Virus record (IMG/VR): IMGVR_UViG_3300047480_000555
Span: 1-31,383 of that record
Length of the DNA stretch: 31,383 nt
From: a virus
Strand: one strand, 5' to 3'
Each line of letters starts with the position of its first letter. Position 1 is the stretch's first letter. The translations under genes and the position numbers were made by a program. The notes below the pieces were generated by a model. The model saw only the letters and a list, made by a program, of their open reading frames with translations. It was not told where the DNA came from and ran no database searches. This document shows positions 1 to 7,681 of the stretch, one piece after another.

Positions 1-122
1 CCACCATACCTACCCACCGATTGCCTCTATCGGTCAAGCCTACTTGTATCGTTTCATTTTGCCACGCTCCTAATTGACCGAAGCTCATGATAAGAGGATA
101 ATCAATTTGTAATGCTGGTCCA
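1..122. repeat. Terminal redundancy, left copy (circular assembly join)
   Basis: These 122 bases are identical to 31262-31383. Both copies read the same frame of the large tail gene without a break, so the simplest reading is a circular or circularly permuted genome of about 31,261 bp, with the overlap left by the assembler. A true short direct terminal repeat cannot be ruled out from sequence alone, but it would be odd for one to lie inside a structural gene. Confidence 0.93.
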
Positions 123-529
123 ATAGTATCTTTGAAATCTTTATCTCCAATCTTCTTTAGGAAGTCCAATACATCACCGAAGAAAATAATTTGATACTCT
201 ATATCTTGTCCCTGCTGTTTGTAGCTTGCTTTGAATTGCATGTGACCGGACATGATTGGAATGCTTTCCACAAGCACTTGTGCTCGTAGCTTTTTCTTTG
301 GATTAAAGCCGGATTCAACTACGTTTGACTCATGCATGTGACCGAACACTTCAGCATTTGTTTCTGTTGCAGGAATACGAAACTCCCTGCTCCAAGAACT
401 CTTTGTAGCAAAGTCCTTTATGTCCGTGAAAGAAAAGTTCAATGAAATGGGTTCAGCATCTTTGAGGTCAAGAATAAATTGCTTGCTCCCATCCTGCGAC
501 CACACTCTTATGTGAGTAATATACTTCAT
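1..529 (-). CDS. Large tail protein, N-terminal part (continues at 31261)
   Basis: This is the true start of the 1025-residue tail protein whose remainder lies at 28713-31383. The ATG at 529 opens a frame that runs off position 1 and is in phase with the internal Met at 88 (identical to 31349). The added 147 residues begin MKYITHIRVWSQDG and contain no stop. The start lies 9 nt after the stop of the upstream 642-residue gene, so the two are probably co-translated. Joining across the circle gives 3078 nt (1025 codons plus stop). A linear annotation would wrongly begin the protein at 31349 and lose its N-terminus. No catalytic motif is seen in this part. A virion (tail tip or baseplate) role is inferred from size and position. 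Confidence 0.9.
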   Translation of the reverse strand, partial: MKYITHIRVWSQDGSKQFILDLKDAEPISLNFSFTDIKDFATKSSWSREFRIPATETNAEVFGHMHESNVVESGFNPKKKLRAQVLVESIPIMSGHMQFKASYKQQGQDIEYQIIFFGDVLDFLKKIGDKDFKDTIGPALQIDYPLIMSFGQLGAWQNETIQVGLTDRGNRWVGMV

Positions 530-538
530 GCTTCAAAT

Positions 539-2467
539 TTAATATCCACCACAAGGACATTCTGGTATTACTTTCTTAATGTATAAATTCATCACACCAG
601 TCCATTTCTGCTTCGTAATAAAGTTTGGTAATTCTATTCGCACCCATGCGCCACCAAGTGAATTGTAACAAGAATTCCATCCGGTTGAAAGGGCTGGATT
701 TGTGCCACTCCAATACACATCAATAGCACTTGTTCCATTTCCAACACTTATCTTTCCTAAGTCAGCACTGTTCAATTCCTCTACCGGCATCACGCTATCC
801 CATGTAAGCATCACGCAATAGTATTCACCTATCTCCATTGAAGTACCATCATTAAATTCTATACGCAGTTCAATGTGGTGATGACCCACTACGTCTGTTG
901 CATGTATTGAAATTGGTGCTGTCATGTAATCTGGTACCAGCCCACTATTCCCAGAATGTGCAATAGCATACCCAGTCACTTGTTCGCAAGGGTCTGGAGC
1001 AGGAGCAAGATTCATCTTACTGAACTCTCCTTCACTACGTGTGTTGAATAAATCAAGATTGCGGTTGCTATAAGCCATCCTCACCTCAACAGTAGCATTG
1101 TATTTTTTATTGCTACGCTCTCTCTTGGAAGTGAAGGAAGTTGTTTCAACGAGCACCGGAAGAATTTTACCTCCATCGAAATTAGAATCCTCCATCCATA
1201 CGGAACGACTGCTTACCAAGTATTTCAATCTTCTGAATTCTTCTTCGTTTATCCAGCCAGTATTCAACGTCATTGTGTGGGTCTTTATTGGCTCCTTCTC
1301 CTTCATTGTTCTGCTTGTATATCCAATGTCAAAAGTTTCTGGAGTAGCGTTTGCGTAATTGCCTTCGATATTCATTACACGCTTCTTCTCTGTTGAAAGA
1401 GTACGCTCATTCCGCTTTACAAATCCCATAGACTCAAAGCCACCAAACCGGTTCAGCCATGTCAAACTTATTTCATTGTGCTTACATTCATCTTCAATGT
1501 AGTAACCGTATGGAGAAAAAATATTGTTTTCCCCTGCTTGGTCAAGAAAAAATATTACCCAGAATTTTACAAGGGTGGTATCCGTTATCCCGGCAGAAGC
1601 AAGCAGACCGCTTTCTTCCATGTTCTGGAGTCCGGTTGGAAGAACGAATAATGCTCCCGGAGAAATTTGAAATGGAACTTGCGCTATACTTCCAATCGGC
1701 ATGCTATTGTAATCGTAAAACCTTATTTGAAAATATCCTATCTGTCTGTACGGATAGTCATTGTGTAAGAAAGTTCCATCATCCGCAATAAAAACAAGAC
1801 TCCGGTAGTGGCTTGAATTGTGGAATTCCCAATCATGATAAGTGGGTGCTCCATTCCATCTCCTTCTTCTTGGTACCATGAACCAAGTAATATTCCCCTG
1901 CTCTCTTAACGTCAAACGTATGTCTTTGAAATCTTGATTGTACGTTCCTCTATTGAAGCCGGTTCTGTTTTCATTCTTCTCTACTTGCGCTCCTGCTATT
2001 GGATTGTCAAGTGTTCCAAGAGTAATGTAGCAGTCATCTCCTTCTCCATCAAGCACCATCAAGTCATACTGCTTAAATTCAGTATCCTCAGTAAACACAC
2101 CAGCAATGTCCCATCCAGCGAATACTTGTACTCGAATACGATTGGTAAAAATATTATCGTAAACAAATTCTTGTGTGGTAGTAATTACATCAAGGTTGGT
2201 AAAAGTTGGATGCGTGATACCTTCTTGTATGACATTCATCATTATTCCTTTCAAGTTGAAGGAAGCGCAGTTTGCTAAGTTCTGCTCTTGATAGAATTTA
2301 AGTGTCTGCCCGGTAGCGTAGTTATCAACTTTGAATATGTACTTGAAATTAGGCTCTGCGTAGTCGCTGGAGCTGGCTGTTATCACAACGTCATTGCGTG
2401 ACATTACCATCCCGGTGTATTCTGTGTTACCTACTCCAGTCAATCCGTATATCGTTGTCGTTATCAT
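539..2467 (-). CDS. Putative tail tip / baseplate structural protein
   Basis: A 642-residue protein rich in beta-forming, aromatic and Asn/Gly residues, with no signal peptide, membrane segment or enzymatic motif. It ends in a Cys-containing tail (PECPCGGY). It sits between the gp10-like tail completion gene (5 nt away) and the 1025-residue tail protein (9 nt away), inside an unbroken leftward structural run. Size and position suggest a distal tail or baseplate component. I do not recognise a named family, so the role is inferred from context. The ATG start at 2467 has an upstream neighbour ending at 2473, which supports it. It could also be a tail-associated receptor-binding component. Confidence 0.7.
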   Translation of the reverse strand: MITTTIYGLTGVGNTEYTGMVMSRNDVVITASSSDYAEPNFKYIFKVDNYATGQTLKFYQEQNLANCASFNLKGIMMNVIQEGITHPTFTNLDVITTTQEFVYDNIFTNRIRVQVFAGWDIAGVFTEDTEFKQYDLMVLDGEGDDCYITLGTLDNPIAGAQVEKNENRTGFNRGTYNQDFKDIRLTLREQGNITWFMVPRRRRWNGAPTYHDWEFHNSSHYRSLVFIADDGTFLHNDYPYRQIGYFQIRFYDYNSMPIGSIAQVPFQISPGALFVLPTGLQNMEESGLLASAGITDTTLVKFWVIFFLDQAGENNIFSPYGYYIEDECKHNEISLTWLNRFGGFESMGFVKRNERTLSTEKKRVMNIEGNYANATPETFDIGYTSRTMKEKEPIKTHTMTLNTGWINEEEFRRLKYLVSSRSVWMEDSNFDGGKILPVLVETTSFTSKRERSNKKYNATVEVRMAYSNRNLDLFNTRSEGEFSKMNLAPAPDPCEQVTGYAIAHSGNSGLVPDYMTAPISIHATDVVGHHHIELRIEFNDGTSMEIGEYYCVMLTWDSVMPVEELNSADLGKISVGNGTSAIDVYWSGTNPALSTGWNSCYNSLGGAWVRIELPNFITKQKWTGVMNLYIKKVIPECPCGGY

Positions 2468-2472
2468 TGCTT

Positions 2473-3051
2473 TTAGTTTGCGCTTTCTAAATTCTTTTTT
2501 ACGGTGTCATTTAAGTACACCTCAATATCTCTCCGAACTGCTTCCACAAATTTAGGTTGGAAGATATCCACTTGGTCATTGTAAGCATCCCTCCAGTAGA
2601 ACAGAGGGGTGATACCTCTGCTTGCTATGGAGCGTGATATTAAACGTGCTACATGTAACCGTTCTTCTTCTGTTGCTTTAATTATTTTCCCATTCATATC
2701 CCGGATTGGAATACGTTTCACAGCCATCCAGTCCAAGACAACTTGAATAGGAATACCGGGCTTATTGAATGAGTATGGAGAGCCATGTCCTTCGTTCCTT
2801 CCGTTTACTCCCTGCTCCACAAAGTCAGAATAATTCCCTGCTTCTCCCTTCGCATAGAACTCCAGCTTCCCGGTTCTCTTGCTGTAAGCATAGCTTAATG
2901 ACTTACGTAGGGTATCTGTTGCTACTGCTCTCCTTCTCTTTCCGTTTATTGTTCTATAAACACCCAGATTTCGCATAGCATTATCCACTACCTCTTGACC
3001 GAATTCTTCAATCAAAGCATGGAATTCTTTATACTTGCTTTCCTTTGCCAT
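2473..3051 (-). CDS. HK97 gp10-like tail completion protein
   Basis: A 192-residue protein that resembles the HK97-gp10/minor tail component family: an N-terminal helix, an Arg/Lys-rich stretch, and a central segment with the FVEQGVNGRNEG and FNKPG signatures around residues 77-98 seen in Bacteroidota relatives. Proteins of this family usually sit at the head-tail joint or complete the tail tube. The start at 3051 directly follows the stop of the 153-residue gene (3053), and the stop is followed 5 nt later by the next structural gene. The neighbours (putative tail terminator and tail chaperone) agree with a tail-completion role. Family assignment is from pattern recognition and not a search. 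Confidence 0.65.
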   Translation of the reverse strand: MAKESKYKEFHALIEEFGQEVVDNAMRNLGVYRTINGKRRRAVATDTLRKSLSYAYSKRTGKLEFYAKGEAGNYSDFVEQGVNGRNEGHGSPYSFNKPGIPIQVVLDWMAVKRIPIRDMNGKIIKATEEERLHVARLISRSIASRGITPLFYWRDAYNDQVDIFQPKFVEAVRRDIEVYLNDTVKKNLESAN

Positions 3052-3052
3052 G

Positions 3053-3514
3053 TTAGTCCAGAGGTACCAAGCAGAAGTCCAATGATAAGTCCGTAGTAAT
3101 TGACAAGCTCAACATCACTCCGGTGAGCACATCTGGGAATTCCGTTATCATTGGCTCTATGGTAGCAGGAAGTCCCACTAAAACATCATCCCCAAAAAAG
3201 TCATCATTCGCAATAGTGCTTACCAAGTCCGTAGCAATTTGAGTTGTATCACTTATTACCTCTTTAATGTAGTCATACGAGTGTTCTTTCTCCAGTGGTA
3301 AGTCATAAAAGAATACATCAAGATTGTAAGTGATGCTTCCCTTATCCACTTGAAAGGTCCTTGGTACTACATGCATGCTTACAAATTCCGTTTCCTTCAA
3401 CCTATCAAAAGAAGGAAGGTCACCATGTGAAAAACTTTTTATTTGAATATGGTAGTCCGCAAACTTTTTAAGTTGGGAGATAATTACATTGTACGTGTGA
3501 TTAAGTGTCGGCAT
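3053..3514 (-). CDS. Putative tail terminator / tail completion protein
   Basis: A 153-residue alpha/beta protein with the layout common to Bacteroidota phage tail terminator candidates: an N-terminal helix with HTYNVIISQLKKF, a GDL motif near residue 30, a beta strand ending in an FFYDLP segment near residue 70, then a helix followed by a C-terminal beta region. It lies between the chaperone frameshift product (stop at 3529) and the gp10-like gene, a position typical of tail completion genes. No membrane or enzymatic motif is present. The assignment is by position and general resemblance, and a head-tail connector role is the main alternative. Confidence 0.5.
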   Translation of the reverse strand: MPTLNHTYNVIISQLKKFADYHIQIKSFSHGDLPSFDRLKETEFVSMHVVPRTFQVDKGSITYNLDVFFYDLPLEKEHSYDYIKEVISDTTQIATDLVSTIANDDFFGDDVLVGLPATIEPMITEFPDVLTGVMLSLSITTDLSLDFCLVPLD

Positions 3515-3528
3515 ACTTGTATGTAGAA

Positions 3529-3810
3529 TTAAACGATTGGATTCTTATTTCCTTTTATCGCCTTGTAGTCCGTGCGATAGCTAATGTGTGCGAATACAGT
3601 TGAAGCTGGGGAGCTTAGAACCGATTTGAATTTAGTGATATCCCTTTCTGTTATTTCCTCCAGAACATGGAACCATCCGTACATCGAATTTAGTTCTGCA
3701 ACTTCTCCAGCTCCTCCTTCATCATCATCATTGCTGTTTCCATCTGCTCTATCGTTTGTTGCTCCGAAAGCTCTTGGAAATGAATCAGCAATCTTTTTTT
3801 GATAATCGAA
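3529..3810 (-). CDS. -1 frameshift extension of the tail assembly chaperone (GT-like part)
   Basis: An open frame in the -1 phase to the 202-residue gene, overlapping its last 40 codons and running on to a TAA at 3529. It has no ATG of its own; the only nearby start-like codon is a TTG at 3825. It joins the upstream frame at the slippery run at 3810-3816. A -1 slip there would give a 256-residue fusion (163 + 93) with an acidic Asp/Gly-rich linker (residues about 190-200) followed by a small domain. This matches the G/GT arrangement of lambda-like tail chaperones. As an independent gene it would lack a credible start. Confidence 0.6.
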   Translation of the reverse strand, partial: FDYQKKIADSFPRAFGATNDRADGNSNDDDEGGAGEVAELNSMYGWFHVLEEITERDITKFKSVLSSPASTVFAHISYRTDYKAIKGNKNPIV

Positions 3811-4298
3811 AAAAAAAGCATGCAAGCATTTGCGTGATGTAATGGCATAGAGCGAAATACCTTGCTCCTGCTGGGGATTACGGAAGCATCGTACTCCTCA
3901 ATTTCATACTTGTCATACAGCTCTGCTTTTATAGGACGATACAAGATAGCAAGCACCTTATCCAATGTACGAGGGAAGTCCTTCATCAAAGCATTAAGGT
4001 CAAGCCACTCCGCAAATGACAAGCCATCCAGAAAGGGATGAAAGCCGTATACCACGTTCTCATGCTTCCACTTTTGCTTGAAAGAAGCAACTGGATTTTG
4101 AATGACTGCTTCAAAGAAGTCAATCAAAGTTTGCATCTGTCCGGGAGATAGCTTAACAGCTTCCTCTCTTTTTAAGCCAGTAAGAGCCATCACTCTATTC
4201 AAGTCACTCCCACTGTTCGCCATGTAGTCAATATACTGACCTACATTGTATCTGGTGTAGTCACCGTACAATGAAATGTTGATATCCTTTGCTTTCAT
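3690..4298 (-). CDS. Tail assembly chaperone (G-like, frameshifted)
   Basis: A 202-residue, mostly helical protein. Residues 85-123 carry GFHPFLDGLSFAEWLDL followed by a VLAILYRPI segment, a pattern I associate with tail assembly chaperone genes of Bacteroidota phages. The gene holds a T9 run at codons 161-164 and overlaps a long -1 frame open reading frame, the standard genetic signature of this class. The chaperone would coat the tape measure protein before the tube polymerises. The start at 4298 overlaps the stop of the 74-residue gene by 4 nt. The tape measure gene is not adjacent, as it usually is, but lies beyond the large tail genes. The function is inferred from the frameshift architecture plus position. 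Confidence 0.62.
   Translation of the reverse strand: MKAKDINISLYGDYTRYNVGQYIDYMANSGSDLNRVMALTGLKREEAVKLSPGQMQTLIDFFEAVIQNPVASFKQKWKHENVVYGFHPFLDGLSFAEWLDLNALMKDFPRTLDKVLAILYRPIKAELYDKYEIEEYDASVIPSRSKVFRSMPLHHANACMLFFSIIKKRLLIHFQELSEQQTIEQMETAMMMMKEELEKLQN
3810..3816 (-). promoter_or_regulatory. Slippery heptamer for -1 programmed frameshift
   Basis: On the minus strand the 202-residue frame reads CTT TTT TTT TCG over a T9 run (3817-3809). T TTT TTT is a perfect X XXY YYZ slippery heptamer. A -1 slip moves reading into the open frame that ends at 3529. A second, poorer A-rich run (C AAA AAA) lies about 12 nt downstream. Confidence 0.6.
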
Positions 4299-4519
4299 AT
4301 CTTTGATAGGTTACGTTGTACTTCACGCATGAACTCAGCACTTCTGGACTCGTATGGATAAATTCCTTCAACATGCTTCATGACAATTAGCACTTGCTTC
4401 TTTATCATGTTAGAGTAATACTTGTCCAGCTCTGGCTTCTTATTACCCATGTACACTTTGAATTCCTTGAATACGTCTTGATGTACTTTTATAGCAAATT
4501 GTTCCGCTTCCGGTTTCAT
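4295..4519 (-). CDS. Small protein of unknown function
   Basis: A 74-residue, largely helical protein (MKPEAEQFAIKVHQDVF...) with several Lys/Tyr residues and no membrane segment. I do not recognise it. Its ATG overlaps the stop of the small terminase gene by 4 nt (ATGA), and its own stop overlaps the start of the chaperone gene by 4 nt. It is therefore translationally embedded between two morphogenesis genes, which argues that it is real and expressed with them. A small head or tail accessory role is possible. Confidence 0.75.
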   Translation of the reverse strand: MKPEAEQFAIKVHQDVFKEFKVYMGNKKPELDKYYSNMIKKQVLIVMKHVEGIYPYESRSAEFMREVQRNLSKI

Positions 4520-4908
4520 ATTTTTGGAGATATCTGAATTGTGATTGGGTCCTTAACTTCGAACTCCTGCTTCTCTACATATCCCCTTCCTTTACCTTGT
4601 GTCTTTAAGAAGAAGATAATTGCGCTCGTATCATTGTTCTTTATCTTCTGGTGGAGCTGGCTTTCCGCAAAGTCCAGAGCTACGTTCTTCAATTCCTCTA
4701 CCTTGCTTTTGTATTCCGGGTCCTCCTTCATCCAAGCGTAATGAGTAGTGCGGTCAATACCAACAGAGCGACATGCCATTGTAACTACACCAAGAGATTT
4801 CTCCAGAGCATCCACCATTGCTTTCTTTCGCAACTCGGTTCCAGTGCTGGAAGTTTCTTCAACTGGTTTCTTCTTTTTTATAGTGTTGGATTTTGTCGTC
4901 TTTGTCAT
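4516..4908 (-). CDS. Terminase small subunit-like protein
   Basis: A 130-residue protein. After a Lys/Thr-rich N-terminus comes a helix-turn-helix (residues about 28-60) with GVVTMACRSVGIDRTTHYAWM, then helices with ALDFAESQLHQKI and a K-rich RGY segment. This is the pattern of HTH-type small terminases in Bacteroidota phages, which recognise the packaging site and load the large subunit. It begins 9 nt after the PRTase-FolE stop and overlaps the next gene by 4 nt. Its partner, the large terminase, is on the opposite strand about 11 kb away (16115-17524), which is unusual. A different DNA-binding role cannot be excluded. Confidence 0.72.
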   Translation of the reverse strand: MTKTTKSNTIKKKKPVEETSSTGTELRKKAMVDALEKSLGVVTMACRSVGIDRTTHYAWMKEDPEYKSKVEELKNVALDFAESQLHQKIKNNDTSAIIFFLKTQGKGRGYVEKQEFEVKDPITIQISPKI

Positions 4909-4917
4909 GGTGCTTTG

Positions 4918-5769
4918 TTAGTGGATTAAACGTAGGAATTCATTTCTTGCTTTTTCATCCTCTTTGAATATCCCGGTCATCTTGCTTGTGGTAGTCCAAG
5001 TATCATGCTTCTTTACTCCTCTCATTGCCATGCATAAGTGCTGTGCTTTCAAAGAAACTGCTACTCCCTTTGGATTAAGTTCATGCATCAAGCGTTCTGC
5101 AATTTGTGTGGTGATACGTTCTTGATTCTGGAAGCGGTTAGCATAGAGGTCAACAGTTCTTGCCAACTTACTTAAGCCCACAATTTTCTTATCTGGTATG
5201 TAAGCCACAGTGGCTGTTCCAAAGAATGGAGCAGTGTGGTGCTCACAAAGGGAATAGAAAGGAATATTGCTCTGTACTATCATCTCGTCTGTTCCTTCCG
5301 AATCGAAAGCAGTGAAGTTGAAATCTTTTGGAGCAAGGAACTCTGTAAGGAATTTGATATACCGCTTTGGTGTTTCCTTCAGTCCTTCCCTTTCTGTATC
5401 CTCTCCAAAGTATTGAAGGATACGTTTGAAGTTATCTTCCACCGGTTCGTCTTTTACTTCCCATGGAAATACAATCCATCCCCAGTCCTCCATTCTGTTA
5501 GTGGGATTGACTATTGCTAAGAATGGCTTTCCGTATTCCTTTGTGTAACGGATAGCAGTACTACCGCTGTCAATAATATCATCCACAATTACATCGGCTT
5601 CTTCTGGGGTATTAACTGGATTGAGCATTGCTGAGATATAACACCCTCCACGTGGAACTCCATAGTACTTCAAATTGGTTCTTCCAAGAATTGTTTCCGC
5701 TTCTACTTTGAGATGATTTGTGAGAACTTTTACCCACTCCCAATCAAGATACACTTTCTGCTTATTCAT
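4918..5769 (-). CDS. folE: Gpt-like phosphoribosyltransferase fused to GTP cyclohydrolase I
   Basis: A 283-residue two-domain protein. Residues 1-105 look like a purine phosphoribosyltransferase: VPRGG at 38-42, the PRPP loop VIVDDIIDSGST at 60-71, and a W..FPWE segment near 95-104 that recalls the end of xanthine-guanine PRTase. Residues 112-283 are GTP cyclohydrolase I with the zinc ligands C175, H178 (in CEHH) and C246 (in HLCMAMRG). FolE converts GTP to 7,8-dihydroneopterin triphosphate, the first step to 7-deazaguanines. The start at 5769 is chosen because ATG overlaps the queE stop (ATGA); a longer frame to 5829 would overlap queE by 64 nt. The fused PRTase could return free guanine to GMP. 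That role is inference. Confidence 0.9.
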   Translation of the reverse strand: MNKQKVYLDWEWVKVLTNHLKVEAETILGRTNLKYYGVPRGGCYISAMLNPVNTPEEADVIVDDIIDSGSTAIRYTKEYGKPFLAIVNPTNRMEDWGWIVFPWEVKDEPVEDNFKRILQYFGEDTEREGLKETPKRYIKFLTEFLAPKDFNFTAFDSEGTDEMIVQSNIPFYSLCEHHTAPFFGTATVAYIPDKKIVGLSKLARTVDLYANRFQNQERITTQIAERLMHELNPKGVAVSLKAQHLCMAMRGVKKHDTWTTTSKMTGIFKEDEKARNEFLRLIH

Positions 5770-6365
5770 AATACGTTCCAGATTTTGTGTTGCTGTATGC
5801 TTAATCTCCAAGCCGGATTCTCCAAGCAAAGTTGAATACAGTGTTGAAGATTATCTCCATCCAGTTCCTTCCCATTGCTGTGAGGAGATAGCCAGAGGTG
5901 TTGAGCAGGAACTTGTGGCTGTGGGATATCTTGTCCTGCATGACGGACGTAACGCAATTCCGTTACACCATCCGGGAAGTTCTTCTTCACTACATGCTCC
6001 GCTACTTTGGGAGACACGCAAATGAAATCAATTCCCTTTGGAGCAGGATGCAAGCCACTTGTTTCCACTGCTTGGTAGTATCCACGATTGCTAAAGAAAG
6101 CAATAATTTCTTCCGTAAGCTGGTCAAGTGGTTCTCCACCGGTCCAAGTTATCTCTTTGCACTTTGGAGCAAACTTGTTCAGCCACTGGATAATGTCCTC
6201 CAATGAATACTCTTTACCGCTTTCAAATTCGGTGTCGCACTTAATACCCATTGAAAAGCATGCGTGCTTTGCTTTACAGCCCTGCAAACGTATAAAAACG
6301 GTTGCTACTCCAGCTCTGGCTCCCTCTCCTTGAAGGGAGTAAAATATTTCACTTACTTTAAGCAT
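5766..6365 (-). CDS. queE: 7-carboxy-7-deazaguanine synthase
   Basis: A 199-residue radical-SAM enzyme. It opens with the family signature EIFYSLQGEG (residues 6-15) and FIRLQGC (24-30), followed by the GGEP motif near residue 76. QueE turns 6-carboxy-tetrahydropterin into CDG. The cluster cysteines appear to be C30, C36 and C43, a C-x5-C-x6-C spacing unlike the common CX3CX2C or CX14CX2C of characterised QueE. The following CDTEFESG segment supports C43 as the last ligand. It overlaps queD by 8 nt upstream and folE by 4 nt downstream, so the three are translationally coupled. No queC is seen anywhere in the genome. Confidence 0.93.
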   Translation of the reverse strand: MLKVSEIFYSLQGEGARAGVATVFIRLQGCKAKHACFSMGIKCDTEFESGKEYSLEDIIQWLNKFAPKCKEITWTGGEPLDQLTEEIIAFFSNRGYYQAVETSGLHPAPKGIDFICVSPKVAEHVVKKNFPDGVTELRYVRHAGQDIPQPQVPAQHLWLSPHSNGKELDGDNLQHCIQLCLENPAWRLSIQQHKIWNVL

Positions 6366-6756
6366 TGTATACTACTGTTGATGATTCTGTTTCTTGCAAC
6401 TCAATCTGGAAGATTGGTAATTGCGTTTCATTTTTTATTCTTGTGAATAACCACACAGCAAGATTCTCTGCTGAGGTTTCAAAGGGGAGCTTCTTAATTG
6501 GTTCATTCGCCAGCTCCAGAATTTCCACAAGTGGGTCTTTCTCATAAATGAGGAACCAATGACAGTGCTCTTTGATAATGGGCTCAACCAACTTATCAAT
6601 GTCGCTGAATAAACAAGTCACTCCACTTTCGTTGATGGTAGTAAATTTGAATTTACAAACTACTCTGTAAGTATGTCCGTGAATACGACCACACTTAACA
6701 CCACCAGCGTGATTGCGGTGAGCACCATAAAAGTGATACTTCTTTTGTATTACCAT
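6358..6756 (-). CDS. queD: 6-carboxy-5,6,7,8-tetrahydropterin synthase
   Basis: A 132-residue T-fold enzyme. The zinc ligands H13, H26 and H28 (in GRIHGHTY) and the catalytic Cys C22 (in VKCG) are all present, as is a C-terminal ETESS segment that fits the conserved substrate-binding Glu. It converts dihydroneopterin triphosphate to 6-carboxy-tetrahydropterin for QueE. The ATG at 6756 is preferred over one at 6852 because the longer form would overlap dpdA by about 80 nt, while 6756 lies 16 nt after the dpdA stop behind an A-rich leader. It overlaps queE by 8 nt. Confidence 0.93.
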   Translation of the reverse strand: MVIQKKYHFYGAHRNHAGGVKCGRIHGHTYRVVCKFKFTTINESGVTCLFSDIDKLVEPIIKEHCHWFLIYEKDPLVEILELANEPIKKLPFETSAENLAVWLFTRIKNETQLPIFQIELQETESSTVVYNA

Positions 6757-6772
6757 TGCTTTGTATTTTTTT

Positions 6773-7681
6773 TTAATCTTGATTCCCAGCGTGAATTGTA
6801 TATTGCTTTTTAAGTAGCTCTCCAGCCAGAGCGTACTTGGAATAGTAATCAATCCGCTTCTCTGTTACCTCTCCCCACTTTGATACAATACGTTCTATGT
6901 CACGCAAGTATCTGGTTTTCAAAGCGTTGATATTGATATTGGAATTCTTTGCTGTATAAGTTTTATTTCCATCGTTGAACTTTAGAACACCGTACCGGTT
7001 TACTTGTTGCCAACTGGTACTGTCAGAGCTGGTACAGAAATTCAAGTTGTGGAGCAATTTAACTTCCGTACAGCCAAGCAAGTGGATATCAATGGAAGGC
7101 TTTTTATTCTTTATGTAGTGAGCAATTTTCTCCGTGTAGTTTTTTTGTCCCATGCTTCTGAGTTCTGGAACAGAGATAGCAATGTAGTCCGAGAATTCTA
7201 TCATACGGTCAAGTCCCTTCTGTCCGTCCTCTTTATGGAACACGTTTATCTGTCTGGTGTTGGGAAGGTCTTTCTTCATGCGCTCCCGGTACTCCCATGC
7301 TTTTTCCACTCCAAGTACTTTTTGACAATCCACCTCCACACAAGTTGATTTGATATCATGTTCCAGAACAAGTTCCACAAGAGCATTATACCAGATTTCA
7401 ATCTCCTTCTCTGTTCTTTGTCCTGCATGCGCTCCGAACATCAAAGTGAATAAGCCAGAGTCCATGATAGAATGATTGCTGGTATTATTCAAGTACTTGA
7501 TTGAATTGGGAGTACATGTTTTCATCTTCAATGCTTTTATGTTCAACTTATGAGCAAGAAAGTAGAATGATGAAAAAAGAGAATACTTAATACCACCACA
7601 AACATGAAGCACCTCTGCAAAGTCCTCATTTTCCAAGCCGGCAAAATGGACTTTGATATTGGATTGATTAGGTACTATCAT
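6773..7681 (-). CDS. dpdA: DNA guanine transglycosylase (7-deazaguanine insertion)
   Basis: A 302-residue TGT-like protein that matches phage DpdA. Features are an N-terminal FAGLEN..VLHVCGG segment (13-30), MDSGLFTLMFG at 73-83 with D74 equivalent to the TGT substrate-binding Asp, a VEVDCQ strand at 115-120, an INVFHKEDG strand at 145-153, an AISVPELR segment near 168-175, and SSDSTSW at 218-224 with D220 as the likely nucleophile. DpdA swaps guanine in DNA for a 7-deazaguanine base. The start overlaps the QueD-like gene by 4 nt. Which DpdA subfamily it belongs to cannot be told by eye, so it is not clear whether all guanines or only some contexts are exchanged. Confidence 0.87.
   Translation of the reverse strand: MIVPNQSNIKVHFAGLENEDFAEVLHVCGGIKYSLFSSFYFLAHKLNIKALKMKTCTPNSIKYLNNTSNHSIMDSGLFTLMFGAHAGQRTEKEIEIWYNALVELVLEHDIKSTCVEVDCQKVLGVEKAWEYRERMKKDLPNTRQINVFHKEDGQKGLDRMIEFSDYIAISVPELRSMGQKNYTEKIAHYIKNKKPSIDIHLLGCTEVKLLHNLNFCTSSDSTSWQQVNRYGVLKFNDGNKTYTAKNSNININALKTRYLRDIERIVSKWGEVTEKRIDYYSKYALAGELLKKQYTIHAGNQD

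Noticed and set aside
1-122. True direct terminal repeat of the virion DNA
   Set aside because: It lies inside an unbroken coding frame and has the length of an assembler overlap. It is kept as a circular assembly join, although only physical mapping can settle it.
3529-3825. Independent 98-residue gene with a TTG start
   Set aside because: It has no ATG, overlaps the 202-residue gene by 136 nt, and is in the -1 frame next to a perfect slippery run, so a frameshift extension explains it better.
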